Shown piece after piece: positions 1 to 11,335 of a stretch of 64,000 nt of DNA. Source of the stretch: Rhizophagus clarus. Its lineage: Eukaryota > Glomeromycota > Glomeromycetes > Glomerales > Glomeraceae. The translations under genes were made by a program, and so were the position numbers. Location of the stretch: positions 310,001 to 374,000 of the forward strand of contig BLAL01000079.1 in assembly GCA_015698045.1 (NCBI GenBank), written 5' to 3'. The stretch's first letter is position 1; the number at the start of each line of letters is the position of its first letter. The notes under the pieces were generated by a model. The model made no database searches, was not told where the DNA came from, and saw nothing but the letters and a program-made list of their open reading frames with translations.

Positions 1-185
1 TAAGCGTTTCGCAACGCTACATGTCGACATTATTGACCAATCAGAATTTTGACAATTTCGACAATTTCGACATGAATTTCGACATCTCGACAATTTCGAC
101 ATGTCGAAACTATTTCGACATTCCGACATTTCGATAGGTTTTAATTTCGACATTTCGACATTTACCTGCAGAATTTCGACATGCA
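1..185. repeat. TCGACAT-type minisatellite
   Basis: Short degenerate repeat built on the words TTTCGACA and TCGACAT, at least a dozen copies with drift. No coding frame. It ends where the palindromic element's flank begins. Confidence 0.75.
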
Positions 186-211
186 ACTTTAGTTTAATTA
201 ATAAAAATTTT

Positions 212-979
212 CACGATCTTTTTTATTAAACGTTCTAAAAACTATTTTAATAAAAAAGTATTCCCTTTTTTTTTGGTCATCTTAATGAAAAAGTGTTATT
301 TTTAAAATTAATTTAATAAAAAAAGTCTTTTTAATTATTTAACAAAAGTAATGTTCTTTAAATCGTTTAATTATTTACTAAATTTTTTTTTCATAATTTT
401 CTTTATGTATGCGTGTTAGATATAATAAATTTATACAACAATACTATTATACATTATCCTTATTATTATCTTCTTAAAAGCCATTTAATGACTATACAAT
501 GAAATAATTTTATTTTTCCATATTTCTGTGACTATTTAATTTTCACGTTAAATATTAACAAAAAAAGAAAAAATAAAATAAAATATAATAAAATTAATGA
601 AATTGCAAAAAAAAATTTTTTTTTGTCTCATTACAATGATAAATATTGTAATCATAATAAGAAGTTAAAGTTTCTCTTTTAGTTTTATTTTGCTTTATTC
701 TACTCTATTATATAACGGGAGTGAAGTGATATAATCGAATAACCCAGTTAATCGGTAATCCGCTATATATATGGATCATTTTCCATAAATGGAAATCAAA
801 ATGTGATCAACATAAAAAGCAACAAGTTACTTGTTACCTCGTCATGTCGATCAATACAACAAGTTAGTTGTTGTAAATCAACAAGTAACTTATTAATTTA
901 CAACAACTTACTTGTTGATTTACAACAACTAACTTGTTGTTTTTACAACAACCTTTTGACTTCTACGGTACGCCATATA
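212..979 (+). repeat. Long repeat, copy 1 (forward arm)
   Basis: This stretch matches 10488-10932 plus 13844-about 14165 in the same orientation, once the hAT-like insertion is removed from the second copy. Its inner part (461-979) is also repeated in inverted orientation at 991-1511. The innermost 200 bp is itself built of CAACAAGTTAGTTGTTG-like words, so it contains palindromes within a palindrome. The short ORF that runs through it is conserved in the second copy only because the DNA is conserved, and I do not call it a gene. Confidence 0.8.
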
Positions 980-1511
980 CAGGATCACGCTATATATGGC
1001 GTATCATAGAAGTCAAAAGGTTGTTGTAAAAACAACAAGTTAGTTGTTGTAAATCAACAAGTAAGTTGTTATAAATTAATAAGTTACTTGTTGATTTACA
1101 ACAACTAACTTGTTGTATTGATCGACATAGCGAGGTAACAAGTAACTTGTTGCTTTTTATATCAATCACGTTTTGATTTCCATTTATGGAAAATGATCCA
1201 TATATATATCAGATTACCAATTAACTGGGTTATTCGATTATATCACTTCACTCCCGTCAAAAGATAAAATAAAATATAATAGAGTAGAATAAAGCAAAAT
1301 AAAACTAAAAAGAGAAATTTTAACTTCTTATTATAATTACAATATTTAACATTATAATGAGATAAAAAAAAAAATTTTTCTTTTTGAATTTCATTAATTT
1401 TATTATATTTTATTTTATTTTTTCATTTTTAACGTGAAAATTGGATAGTTGTGGTAATATGAAAAAAAATTATTTCATTATATTATCATTATATGCCTTT
1501 TAAGGAGATAA
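461..1511. repeat. 1.05 kb imperfect palindrome
   Basis: Left arm 461-979 and right arm 991-1511 are reverse complements, centred near 986 with about a 10-base spacer. Shared landmarks read outward from the centre: GACTTCTAC, ACAACAACC, the CAACAAGTTAG block, CCATTTATGG, ATTCGATTATATCACTTCACTCCC, then the AT-rich outer arm ending in CTTCTTAAAAGCC. The arms differ by scattered substitutions and small indels. It could be a foldback element, or two abutting ends of a larger long-TIR element. Confidence 0.85.
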
Positions 1512-2329
1512 TAATTAGAAATATGCATTTATTTAGGGGATTTCATCCCCTATGGTATATAAGTATACATGCTGTACCTGGTACTCATTTATCAAATGAG
1601 ATTTTAAGTGATAAACGTTCAAATCGATAAAAAAAAAGTATCAATTTTGTTTTTTACTAAAACGACTAGTAGTAAATAATATTAACTGTTAATATCACTT
1701 TTTTACTTAAAAACGATTAATTAAAAATATTAATATCATTTTTAACAAAAAATGATTTTTATTGTTTTTGATAAAATGATTTTAATGAATCCTTTAGCAT
1801 TTTTTTATTAAAATAACTTAAAAAAATGTTTTTAATTAATAATGTAACAAAAAATTACTTCATTGATATTTTTTTAGTTTTTTTAATAAAAAAAAAACAA
1901 ATTTCACTTTTTTTTTAATTATCAAAGTAAATAATTAAAATAAAAAATCAATTTATCCTTTTCTAACAGTTTATTTATCAAACCGGATAATTAAAAAATT
2001 AATTTGTTTTTTTTAATGACCTATTAAATCTCAAACCAGATAATTAAGAAAAAATAATTGTCTTTTATAGTTTTTATGATCAATAATTTATTTTTTAACA
2101 GTTTAATAATTTTTAACAATCTATAAAAAAAATTTTTTAACGTTTTTTAAACTTATTAATGAAAAATTATTTTTCATTTTAAAAAATAAATAAAAAACAA
2201 TCATTTTTTTTTTAATTTTTATTAAAACGATTAATGTTTTTTTTATTAAACCGATTAATAAAAAAACGCTAAAAAATGGGTAAACTAAGTTTAAACTTTT
2301 TTTTATCAAAACATTAAAATGTTCAAAAA
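1512..2329. other. AT-rich DNA without a gene
   Basis: Very AT-rich sequence of A and T runs with degenerate AAACGATTAATAAA-like words grading into the satellite that follows. The 62-residue minus-strand ORF here is low-complexity Leu/Ile/Phe/Lys and is not supported as a gene. Confidence 0.6.
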
Positions 2330-4440
2330 CATCTTTAGCGCCCTTTTTTTAGGTGTTCAATTAAAAAAAATCACCTTTTTTAGGCGTTTATGATTAAAAA
2401 AATGCTTTTTTTTAGGCGTTTAATTAAAAAAATTGTCCTCTTTAGACGTTTAATTAAAAAAAATCACCTTTTTTAGACGTTTAATTTAAAGAAACGGTTT
2501 TTTAAGCATTTAATCGGGAATAATGCTTTTCTAAATACCTTTTTTTTAAGCGTTTAATCGGGAATAACGCTTTTCTAAACACCTTTTTTTTAAGCATTTA
2601 ATCAGGAATAATGCTTTTCTAAATGCCTTTTTTTTAAGCGTTTAATCAGGAATAATGCTTTTCTAAATGCCTTTTTTAAGCGTTTAATTAACAAAATGCT
2701 TTTTTTAAGCGTTTAATTAACAAAATACTTTTTTTTAAGCGTTTAATTAACAAAACGCTTTTTTTAAGCGTTTATAATTAACAAAATGCTTTTTTTAAGC
2801 GTTTAATTAACAAAACGCTTTTTTTAAGCGTTTAATTAACAAACCGCTTTTTTTAAGCGTTTAATTAACAAACCGCTTTTTTTAAGCGTTTAATTAACAA
2901 ACCGCTTTTTTTAAGCGTTTAATTAACAAACCGCTTTTTTTAAGCGTTTAATTAACAAACCGCTTTTTTTAAGCGTTTAATTAACAAACCGCTTTTTTTA
3001 AGCGTTTAATTAACAAACCGCTTTTTTTAAGCGTTTAATTAACAAACCGCTTTTTTTAAGCGTTTAATTAACAAACCGCTTTTTTTAAGCGTTTAATTAA
3101 CAAACCGCTTTTTTTAAGCGTTTAATTAACAAACCGCTTTTTTTAAGCGTTTAATTAACAAAACGCTTTTTTTAAGCGTTTAATTAACAAACCGCTTTTT
3201 TTAAGCGTTTAATTAACAAACCGCTTTTTTTAAGCGTTTAATTAACAAACCGCTTTTTTTAAGCGTTTAATTAACAAACCGCTTTTTTTAAGCGTTTAAT
3301 TAACAAACCGCTTTTTTTAAGCGTTTAATTAACAAAATGCTTTTTTTAAGCGTTTAATTAACAAAACGCTTTTTTTAAGCGTTTAATTAACAAACCGCTT
3401 TTTTTAAGCGTTTAATTAACAAACCGCTTTTTTTAAGCGTTTAATTAACAAACCGCTTTTTTTAAGCGTTTAATTAACAAACCGCTTTTTTTAAGCGTTT
3501 AATTAACAAACCGCTTTTTTTAAGCGTTTAATTAACAAACCGCTTTTTTTAAGCGTTTAATTAACAAACCGCTTTTTTTAAGCGTTTAATTAACAAACCG
3601 CTTTTTTTAAGCGTTTAATTAACAAAACGCTTTTTTTAAGCGTTTAATTAACAAACCGCTTTTTTTAAGCGTTTAATTAACAAACCGCTTTTTTTAAGCG
3701 TTTAATTAACAAACCGCTTTTTTTAAGCGTTTAATTAACAAACCGCTTTTTTTAAGCGTTTAATTAACAAACCGCTTTTTTTAAGCGTTTAATTAACAAA
3801 ATGCTTTTTTTAAGCGTTTAATTAACAAAACGCTTTTTTTAAGCGTTTAATTAACAAAACGCTTTTTTTAAGCGTTTAATTAACAAAACGCTTTTTTTTA
3901 AGCGTTTAATTAACAAAATGCTTTTTTTTAGGCGTTTAATTAAAAAAAAATTGCCTTTTTTTAGGCGTTGAATTAAAAAAAAGTTGCCTTTTTTTAGGCG
4001 TTAAATTAAAAAAAAGTTGCCTTTTTTTTAGGCGTTGAATTAAAAAAAAGTTGCCTTTTTCTTAGGCGTTGAATTAAAAAAAATTGCCTTTTTTAGGCGT
4101 TTATAATTAAAAAAACACCTTAAAAAATTGTCTTTTAAAAAACCCGTTTTTTAATTAAACGTGTAAAAAGTGTTTAAATCAGAAATAAAGCTTTTTCTAA
4201 GCGCTTAATTAAAAAAAATACACTTTTTTTTAAGCGTTCATAATTAAAAAATACGCTTTTTTTTAATTGTTTAATTAAAAAAAAAATGCTTTCTGTTAAG
4301 CATTTGATTTTTAAAAGAACGCTAAAATTTGTTTTTTAAGCGTTTATTTTTTAAAAATTAGCATTTTTTAGAGTTTAATTTAAAAAAAAAAACACCAAAA
4401 AAAATGCGTTTTTTTAAAGAGTTTAATTTTTAAAAAAAAA
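2330..4440. repeat. 29-bp self-complementary satellite array with degenerate edges
   Basis: The core (about 2690-3920) is about 42 tandem 29-bp units. Each starts AAGCGTTTAATTAACAAA and ends in CGCTT plus a T run. AAGCGTTT at the start of a unit pairs with AAACGCTT near its end, so every unit can form a hairpin. Three variants at one dinucleotide alternate: aaaCCgctt (commonest), aaaACgctt (perfect palindrome) and aaaATgctt. The left edge (2500-2690) has longer units with AATCGGGAATAACGC, and the right edge (3920-4440) decays to AGGCGTT(G/T)AATTAAAAAA units. There are no unique spacers, so it is not a CRISPR array. Confidence 0.9.
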
Positions 4441-5482
4441 TGCTAAATGCAACAAATTCACAACAGTGGGATAAAGCTGAGCATAATTTACCAAACAACT
4501 TGCAATGAAAAACGTTTAAACAATTCACATAGTTCACTAAGTAAAAGTTGGATTTAAAGCATTTGATTTAAAAAAAAAATGCCAAAAAAATGTTTTTTTT
4601 AACTTCGGTTTAAACGGGTCAATTGGGTTAACCCAACAGGTCACTCAAATTGATCCGACCCATTCAGAACACTAAAGACAATTAATAAAAAAAATTTACG
4701 ATTTTTGATTTTTTTTTAAGACGATTAATAAAAAAATCATCTTTTTTGTTAAGACAATTTGTTAAAGGATTAATAAAAAAAAATCATTTTTTTGTTAAAG
4801 ACAATTAAAAAAAAAATCATTTTTTTGTTAAAGACAATTAAAAAAAAATCATTTTTTTGTTAAAGACAATTAAAAAAAAAATCATTTTTTTGTTAAAGAC
4901 AATTAAAAAAAAAATCATTTTTTTGTTAAAGACAATTAAAAAAAAAATCATTTTTTTGTTAAAGACAATTAAAAAAAAAATCATTTTTTTTTATTAAGAT
5001 GATTAAATAAAAAAGAAAACGATTAACAAATAAACAAATTATTGTTAAAACGATTATGTCAACATTTTTTTTAAGTGTTTAGAAAACATTTTTTAAGAAT
5101 TTATTTAAAAAAAATATTAAAAAACGCTTTTTTAAACGTTTAAACTTAAAAAATGTTTTTTAAGCATTTTAAAATTTTTTAAAAAAAAAACATTAAAAAA
5201 AAATGTTTAAAAAAAAATGCCAAAATACGTATTTTAGCATTTTTTTAATTAAAATGTTTGATTAAAAAACACTAAAATATGTTTTTTTAACGTTTTTTTA
5301 AGTGTTTAATAATAATAAAAATGTTAAAACCGTCCTTTAACGTTTATTAGTAATATAAAATTAATTGGCAAAAAAGAGCCTTGGCTTTTTTTGCATTATA
5401 AGAAAAACAGTTTAGCATTTTTTCGTATAAACTTCTGAAAAAAAACACCAAAATGTTTCATTTAGTGTCAGTGTTTTCTTTT
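4441..5482. repeat. AT-rich minisatellites
   Basis: Within 4797-4990 a unit of about 34 bp (TTGTTAAAGACAATT, A run, TCATT, T run) is repeated about six times. The rest is degenerate T/A-run sequence with AAAAACGCT-like words. A GC-richer patch at 4600-4680 (GGGTCAATTGGGTTAACCC) resembles sequence just right of the next element (10125-10180), which suggests that element inserted into an older repeat. Confidence 0.65.
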
Positions 5483-5485
5483 TAA

Positions 5486-5735
5486 CACTGGTCAAAATCA
5501 ATTCTATCGGGTACATATCGGGGACTTATATATCGGCGGCTAATCGGATAAATATCGGGTATTTTTACATATCGGGTACCCGATTTATTACACTTCAAAA
5601 TATGCCTAATTACCAAGACCCCAATATCTAAACTATTGGTCACCGATATGTTATTTAATATATATCGGGCACAGTTATATCTTACACATATCGGGTACCC
5701 GATATGTGATACAAATTTTAATACGTTAGATTTCA
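5486..5735 (+). repeat. Left TIR of the 4.6 kb element
   Basis: Begins CACTGGTCAAAATCAATT and contains at least six TATCGGG/GGGTACCCGATAT words. The core GGTACC word is itself palindromic. It pairs with 9720-10115. Confidence 0.8.
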
Positions 5736-6039
5736 TATTATATAACGTATTAAGAAATTTTTTAGAGTTTACTTTCTTTATAGATTTTTCTTTTTAGAAA
5801 TTTTTAATTTGTTTAATGTAGTTAAAAAATTTTTATTGTCTTATTTATTGAATGCATTATCAAGTTTATAAATTTTTTGTAAAGTGTTTAAAAGTATAAT
5901 TATTATTGTTAATATTTTTATTTTATTACGTATTTTATTACAATAAATTAATAAAAAAGTTACAGTCATTTATAATACAATTTTAAGAAAAGTTTGCTCA
6001 AACTTTTCTTAATCGTGATCACGTTAGGATCAAGAGGAA

Positions 6040-6480
6040 CAAGGGAAACTGCAACCTAAAATAAATAAAAGAAACGTTAAACTGTTTCTTTAATATTCAA
6101 AAAATATCCCTCTCTCATTTCAAGTCTGGAGTCCAGCAATCTGAAAAAAATAAAGAAAGAAACATTAGTAACGTTTCTTTAATATTAAAAAAAAATCCCC
6201 CGCCCTTTCTAACTTACATTCCCAAGTCTGGTTCGTCCAAGAAGGCCGGCAACCTAAAAAAAATAAAGAAAGAAATGTTAGTAACGTTTCTTTAATATTA
6301 AAAAAAAATCACCACCCTTTCCAACTTATTTCCCAAGTCCGGTTCGTTCAAGAAGGCTGGCAACCTAAAAAAAATAAAGAAAGAAACGTTAGTAACGTTT
6401 CTTTAATATTAAAAAAAAATTCCCCCCACCCCTTCCAACTTACATTCCAAGTCCGGGAGTCCAGCAACCTAAAAAAAAAT
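6040..6480 (-). repeat. Tandem exon-like units with splice signals (array 1)
   Basis: On the minus strand, four units of about 100-120 bp each carry a pyrimidine-rich tract ending in TTTTTTTAG, a short block starting GTTGC(C/T)(A/G/T)G and ending GACTTGGGAAT, then mostly GTAAGTT. The best-kept block is 36 nt and would read V-A-G-L-L-G-R-T-R-L-G-N. A final block starting GTTGCAGTTTCC lies after an acceptor at about 6051 and stays open for about 30 codons to a stop. The spacer contains a TTTCTTTAATATTAAAGAAACG-like hairpin. The array lies downstream of the Myb/SANT-like remnant on the same strand and could supply its 3' exons. Confidence 0.7.
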
Positions 6481-7149
6481 AAAAAAAAATTATGGTTTAG
6501 AAAACCGTAAAAATAGATTGATCATGATAATCAATGATCGTCAAATTAAATTAAAATGCCGAAACTATTGCATGTAAACGCCAAAAGGTTTCGGCAGTTT
6601 AGCAAAAATGAGTTTGATCACGTATTTTGAAAATGTGAAAGATTATTTCAAGATTTTATATTGTAAATTGATAGATTAGTTCTCTCAATTTGATCTATGG
6701 AAAGATTTTAGTAACATTTTGGAAGAATCAGCGGTATTAGATCTGTCACGCCTAAATGTACCTTTTTTAAAAATTTATTGGGGACATTTCATCATTACAA
6801 TATATTATATAATATATGACGACAGATTGTTTATTTAATTAATACATTAATAAAAAAAAAATGAATGTTTATTGAATAAAAGCAATTTATTATAATAAGC
6901 TTTAATTACTTATAATTGAGGTCGAATTTTTTAATTTCAGTTGAATATAGGCCGATATTAAATCAAATTATAAAATAGTAAAAATATTAAAATAATAATT
7001 AGATGACTATATAATATATATATATATTTAATAAAAAATAATAATAATAAAAGATAATAAAAATAAAAAATAATAATAATAAAAATAATAAAAATATAAA
7101 AATATAAATAAAAAATAAAAATAAAAATAAAATATAAAAAATACAAAAT

Positions 7150-7775
7150 AAAAAAAAAATAAAAATAATTTACGGATTCCGAGGCCACCGATGCGCAGTG
7201 TTTCTACGCTGCCTACGACTGTGGTGGTTCCCTAAGAAATATATATAAATTTAGAACTTAAATAACTTAAATATAAATTAAAAAAATTCTTAATAATTAC
7301 CAGGTCTGTCCCAAAACCTTGTGCGGAACTGCCTATAATATCTTTCTCCTTCCTGAGATCACCTTCCATTTCGCGCACCATTCCTCCATTCACAGAAATT
7401 CTAAAAATGTTAATACTATTAATTTTTTATTTTTTTTTATTTTTTTTTTATGATTTATTATTATTTTACTAACATTAAAATTCCTGACCAAGTTTCTCCA
7501 CTTTCTTTCTACCTGTTGGCAGTGAACCTCACGCGAAACCGTCTTCGAATTCTTCGAGCTAGGCTCTCCCAGAATTCGGAGCGGTCCCTCCCGGGTATGT
7601 CATGGTAGTAGTTGTTCCTTCTCCTTTACATTATTTATTTAATTTTTAGATCAGGAAACGTAAGAGAAAAAAAAACTAGAATATGATCAAAGTTATTTAT
7701 TAGTTTTCATTTAATTTTTTACCTCCTATATCTTATTAAATATTCAGTTATTGCATCAGTCCAATTTGCGGGCAT
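7150..7775 (-). pseudogene. Myb/SANT-like DNA-binding protein, four-exon remnant or partial gene
   Basis: Minus-strand exons with agreeing phases: 7775-7723 (starts MPANWTDAITEYLIRYR), 7623-7513 (contains YYHDIPGRDRSEFWESLARRI), 7400-7301 and 7232-about 7150. The spaced tryptophans, W of NWTDAI and W of EFWESL, fit the first two helices of a Myb/SANT-like or trihelix fold. The third helix, QVERKWRNLVRNFN, is present at 7515-7475 but in a different frame from the second. So either this locus has a frameshift, or splicing at 7513 (donor GTAGAA) bypasses the third helix. Exon 4 runs into A/T-rich filler and its end is unclear. It is GC-richer than its surroundings. Its position inside the TIR element suggests a transposon accessory protein, but a captured host gene is possible. 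Confidence 0.5.
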
Positions 7776-8595
7776 TTTAAGAAAAAGAATATATAATAAT
7801 AAAAAATAACGGCAACAAATTTTAAGAAAAAGAATATATAATAAAAATAACGATAACAAATTTATTGTAAGAAAAAAAAAAGATGAAACCTCTTTTTATA
7901 AACAATTTTTTATCACCTTGTATTATTATATTAATTACCCTTCAAGAACATTTACGAAAATTGTTCTAATTTCTCAAATATGTCATGATTGTTATGATCT
8001 GTCTTCTTTATATTAATTATAATACAGATACAGATCTACAATACAATCAATCACAATGAACAAGTTAAACTTGACCTAAACTCAATTGTTATGATCGTGA
8101 TTCCAAAATATCAAGATAAAGGTCTTTTTTTTAATTATATATCAAATCTAAAAAAGGTAAAATCTAATAATACAGATACGTAAATAAATAGTGTTTTTTA
8201 TTTTGGTTTATAATAAGCTTTTGCCAATTATAGACTACAAATAAAACAATTACAGATCTACAATACATTACACAAAGATCTTGAGCGAACGAGTTAAACT
8301 CGAGTTGAACTCAAGTTCAACTCGAATTCAAAGCGAACAATTTAAATTCCAAATAAAATATCCAAGATTAACAAAAAAGTTGGTAACGTTATAATGAAAT
8401 CGGTAGTAAAACTTAATTTAATCATCTTTAATTAGGTATAAAAATTCTGATAAATTTAATAAAATCAGTGATTTTTTAATAATTTTATCAACTCAAGTTG
8501 AGCACGAATAGTGAATAATCAAGTTTGTGCTGCTTTGCTAATATTTGACGTGTGTATTCGATAGGTGACCGATTTTGTAGCTGATGTGGCTGAAT

Positions 8596-9170
8596 ATAAT
8601 ATTACCCAAATAACCAATAAAAATTGATAATTTTGTTGATCATGTGATTGTACGATCATGGTTTAATTATTTATTTATCGTATTTTTTTTTTTTTTTTTC
8701 AAAAACTTTTTCTCTCTCTCTCAAATTTTTACTTTATTGTTTTGTCTAAAAAATAAAGATAAAGGTATATTTTTTGTTGAAATTTCTTTTCCCATTATTA
8801 TGTTATTTATAATATTACCCAAATAACCAATAAAAATTGATAATTTTGTTGATCATGTGATTGCACGATCACGATTTAATTATTTATTTATCGTTTTTTT
8901 TTTTTTTTTCAAAACTTTTTTCTCTCTCTCTCAAATTTTTACTTTATTGTTTTTGTCTAAAAAATAAAGATAAAGGTATATTTTTTGTTGAAATTTCTTT
9001 TCCCATTATTATGTTATTCTTAACACTCTTATTAATATATTTTTCCAACGTATTTCTTCTCACTAACGTCCTAAACAATGTTCTACTATCGAGTTTTTTA
9101 CTTTATTGGTTTTTCTAAAAAATAAATACAAAGGTACATTTTTTGTTGAAATTTCTTTTTCCATCCTGTT
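8596..9170. repeat. 213-bp tandem duplication plus partial third copy
   Basis: 8596-8808 and 8809-9014 are near-identical (both contain ATAATATTACCCAAATAACC and GATCATGTGATTG). A partial copy of the second half follows at 9085-9170. The short Phe/Leu-rich ORFs in each copy are repeat shadows. From 9170 to 9480 the sequence is a CTAACGTTCCTA/ACTAACATTAA short repeat. Confidence 0.8.
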
Positions 9171-9719
9171 AACACTCTTACTAATATTTTTTTCTAATGT
9201 GTTTCCTCCTACTAACGTTCCTACTAACGTTCCTACTAACAATGTTCTACTGTTAAACATTTTTTATTTCTTACTTTTACTAACACTTCTACTAACATTA
9301 ACACTAACATTAATACTTATACTTTATATTTTTTTTTTATTGACGTTCCTTTTCTACTTCTACTAACTTTCATACTAACATTAATACTAACACTTTCTAA
9401 TGTAAAAATTTTTTTATTAACGTTCCTTTTCTTTTGCTAACACTTCTACTAATATTCATACTAACACTTTTATTACTAACATTTTACTTTCTTTCAAATT
9501 AAATAGATATAATGAAATGAAAACAAGCAAACAAGTGAACATTAATTGTAAATTTGTGTAAAGAGTAGTGAATTTTTTTTATAATATTTTTTGTATAATA
9601 TTTTTTTTATTATCGATTGAAAATATAAATAAAACTTTCAGTAATTACAATTAAATGAATTAAATTACTTTTAAATTACAATTGTATTAAAATTATAAAT
9701 CTACTACTATTAATGCCCC

Positions 9720-10115
9720 ATAAATGCTATACTTTTCGGCTATCCGATATGTGTGAAAATTATGAAATTATGCTTATATTTCAAATACAAATAGGATACA
9801 TATCGGGTATATATAGGATACTTATTAGCACTATCCGATAAGTGTATAATATCTGTCCGATATTTTTTTAAAATATATCGGGTACCCAATAAATCTATGA
9901 TATGTAACCGATATTTAACTACTCAATATGTATGAGAAATGTACCCGATATGTACGTTATATGTCACCGATTTTCTGCATCCGACGGGTACATATCAGGT
10001 ACCCGATATGTGTAGTATTATTAAATAGCATACACATATTTCACACATATCGGGTACATATCAGGTATCTGATATATACCCGATATGTACCCGATAGCAT
10101 CGATTTTGACCAGTG
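9720..10115 (-). repeat. Right TIR of the 4.6 kb element
   Basis: Dense TATCGGGTACCCGATAT-type words, ending GATTTTGACCAGTG, the reverse complement of the left terminus. It is longer than the left TIR, with more copies of the ten-base word. The 69-residue ORF in it is a repeat shadow. Confidence 0.8.
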
Positions 10116-10487
10116 TAATTTCAGGTTAAATGGATAAATTGGGTCAAATCCAATGGGCCTGAATTGACCAAACAGTCTTTTTTAGTATTCTAAAGTTCGC
10201 TAACTGTACCTAGTTGTATTTTTTTAAAAAAAAACAATTTTTTTAATCGTTATATTTAAAAAAAAATGATTTTTTTTATTTGTTACATTTAAAAAATGAT
10301 CTTAATCAATTTCTTTATCATTTATAACTAAAATAAAATGATTTTTTATCATTTAAATCTAAAAAAAATCGATTTTTTAAATCGATTTAAATTTTTTTTA
10401 AATCACTTTACATAAAGAAAAACAGGTTTTAATCGCTTAAAAAAAATGATTTTTTTTTAAAATTGTTTTTACTTTAAATGATGATTA
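10116..10487. other. AT-rich spacer without a gene
   Basis: Degenerate AAAAATGATTTTTT-type repeats, with a short GC-richer segment (10125-10180) resembling 4600-4680 on the other side of the TIR element. No coding frame. Confidence 0.55.
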
Positions 10488-11335
10488 TCACGATCTTTTT
10501 TATTAAACGTTCTAAAAAACTATTTTAATAAAAAAATATTCTTTTTTTTGGTCATTTCAATGAAAAAGTGTTATTTTAAAATTAATTTAATAAAAAAGTC
10601 TTTTTAATTATTAAACAAAAAAGCATCATGTAATGTTCTTTAAATCATTTAATTATTTAATAAAATTTTTTTTCATAGTTTTCTTTATGTATGCATGTTA
10701 GATATAATAAATTTATACAATACTATTATCCATTATCCTTATAATTATCTTCTTAAAAGCCATTTAATGATGATATAATAAAATAATTTTATTTTTCATA
10801 TTTCCGTGACTAGTGTCTATTTTTTCACGTTTATATTAAAAATAAATAAAATATAATAAAATTAATGAAATTGCAAAAAAAAATTTTTTTTTTTGTCTCA
10901 TTACAATGATAAATATTGTAATTATAATAAGATAGTGTTCCACAAACGATTTGGTCAAATCAAATCAATTCAGATTTGATTTGAAGTTTGATTTGATTCG
11001 ATTTGATAATTTTGATTTGCAAATCAAATCCAAACTTCAAAACAAGATTTGAGTTCAAATCCAAATTAAAAAAAAAAGATTTGATTCGATTTCAAATCAA
11101 ATTCAAATTAGCTTAAACTAATTCAATCAAATCCGAATCAAATCTGACAAATCCAAATCAAATCCAAATCAAATCAAATTAAATATACATGACCTGGTTA
11201 AACGTAATTACAGGATCCCGAACAATACTAATATAACTCACAAATGTATAAAGGCAGGGTCATGTGACTTGCCGATCTAATCAGATAATCTGAATATCTG
11301 ATCTTTTTTTTAATCATTTATCAGTTTATTTTTGT

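Larger units (their letters stand above)
5486..10115. mobile_element. 4.6 kb TIR element with TAA target duplication, PIF/Harbinger-like by inference
   Basis: Both ends read CACTGGTCAAAATC inward, followed by about 250-400 bp of dispersed TATCGGGTACCCGATAT words. TAA flanks the element on each side (5483-5485 and 10116-10118). A 3-bp T-A-A duplication, and a Myb/SANT-like gene remnant inside (7150-7775 on the minus strand), are both known features of PIF/Harbinger elements. I could not find the DDE transposase that an autonomous member would carry, so the family call is inference. Contents from left to right: TIR, exon-like repeat array (6040-6480), Myb/SANT-like remnant, AT-rich filler, a 213-bp tandem duplication, a CTAACGTTCCTA-rich stretch, TIR. 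Confidence 0.65.

Noticed and set aside
803-1009. 68-aa ORF that is conserved at 13990-14202
   Set aside because: The conservation reflects a shared DNA repeat. The frame is made of palindromic CAACAAGTTAG words and is cut by the element centre.
2690-3920. CRISPR array
   Set aside because: The 29-bp period is CRISPR-like, but the whole unit is repeated with no unique spacers, and the genome is eukaryotic.
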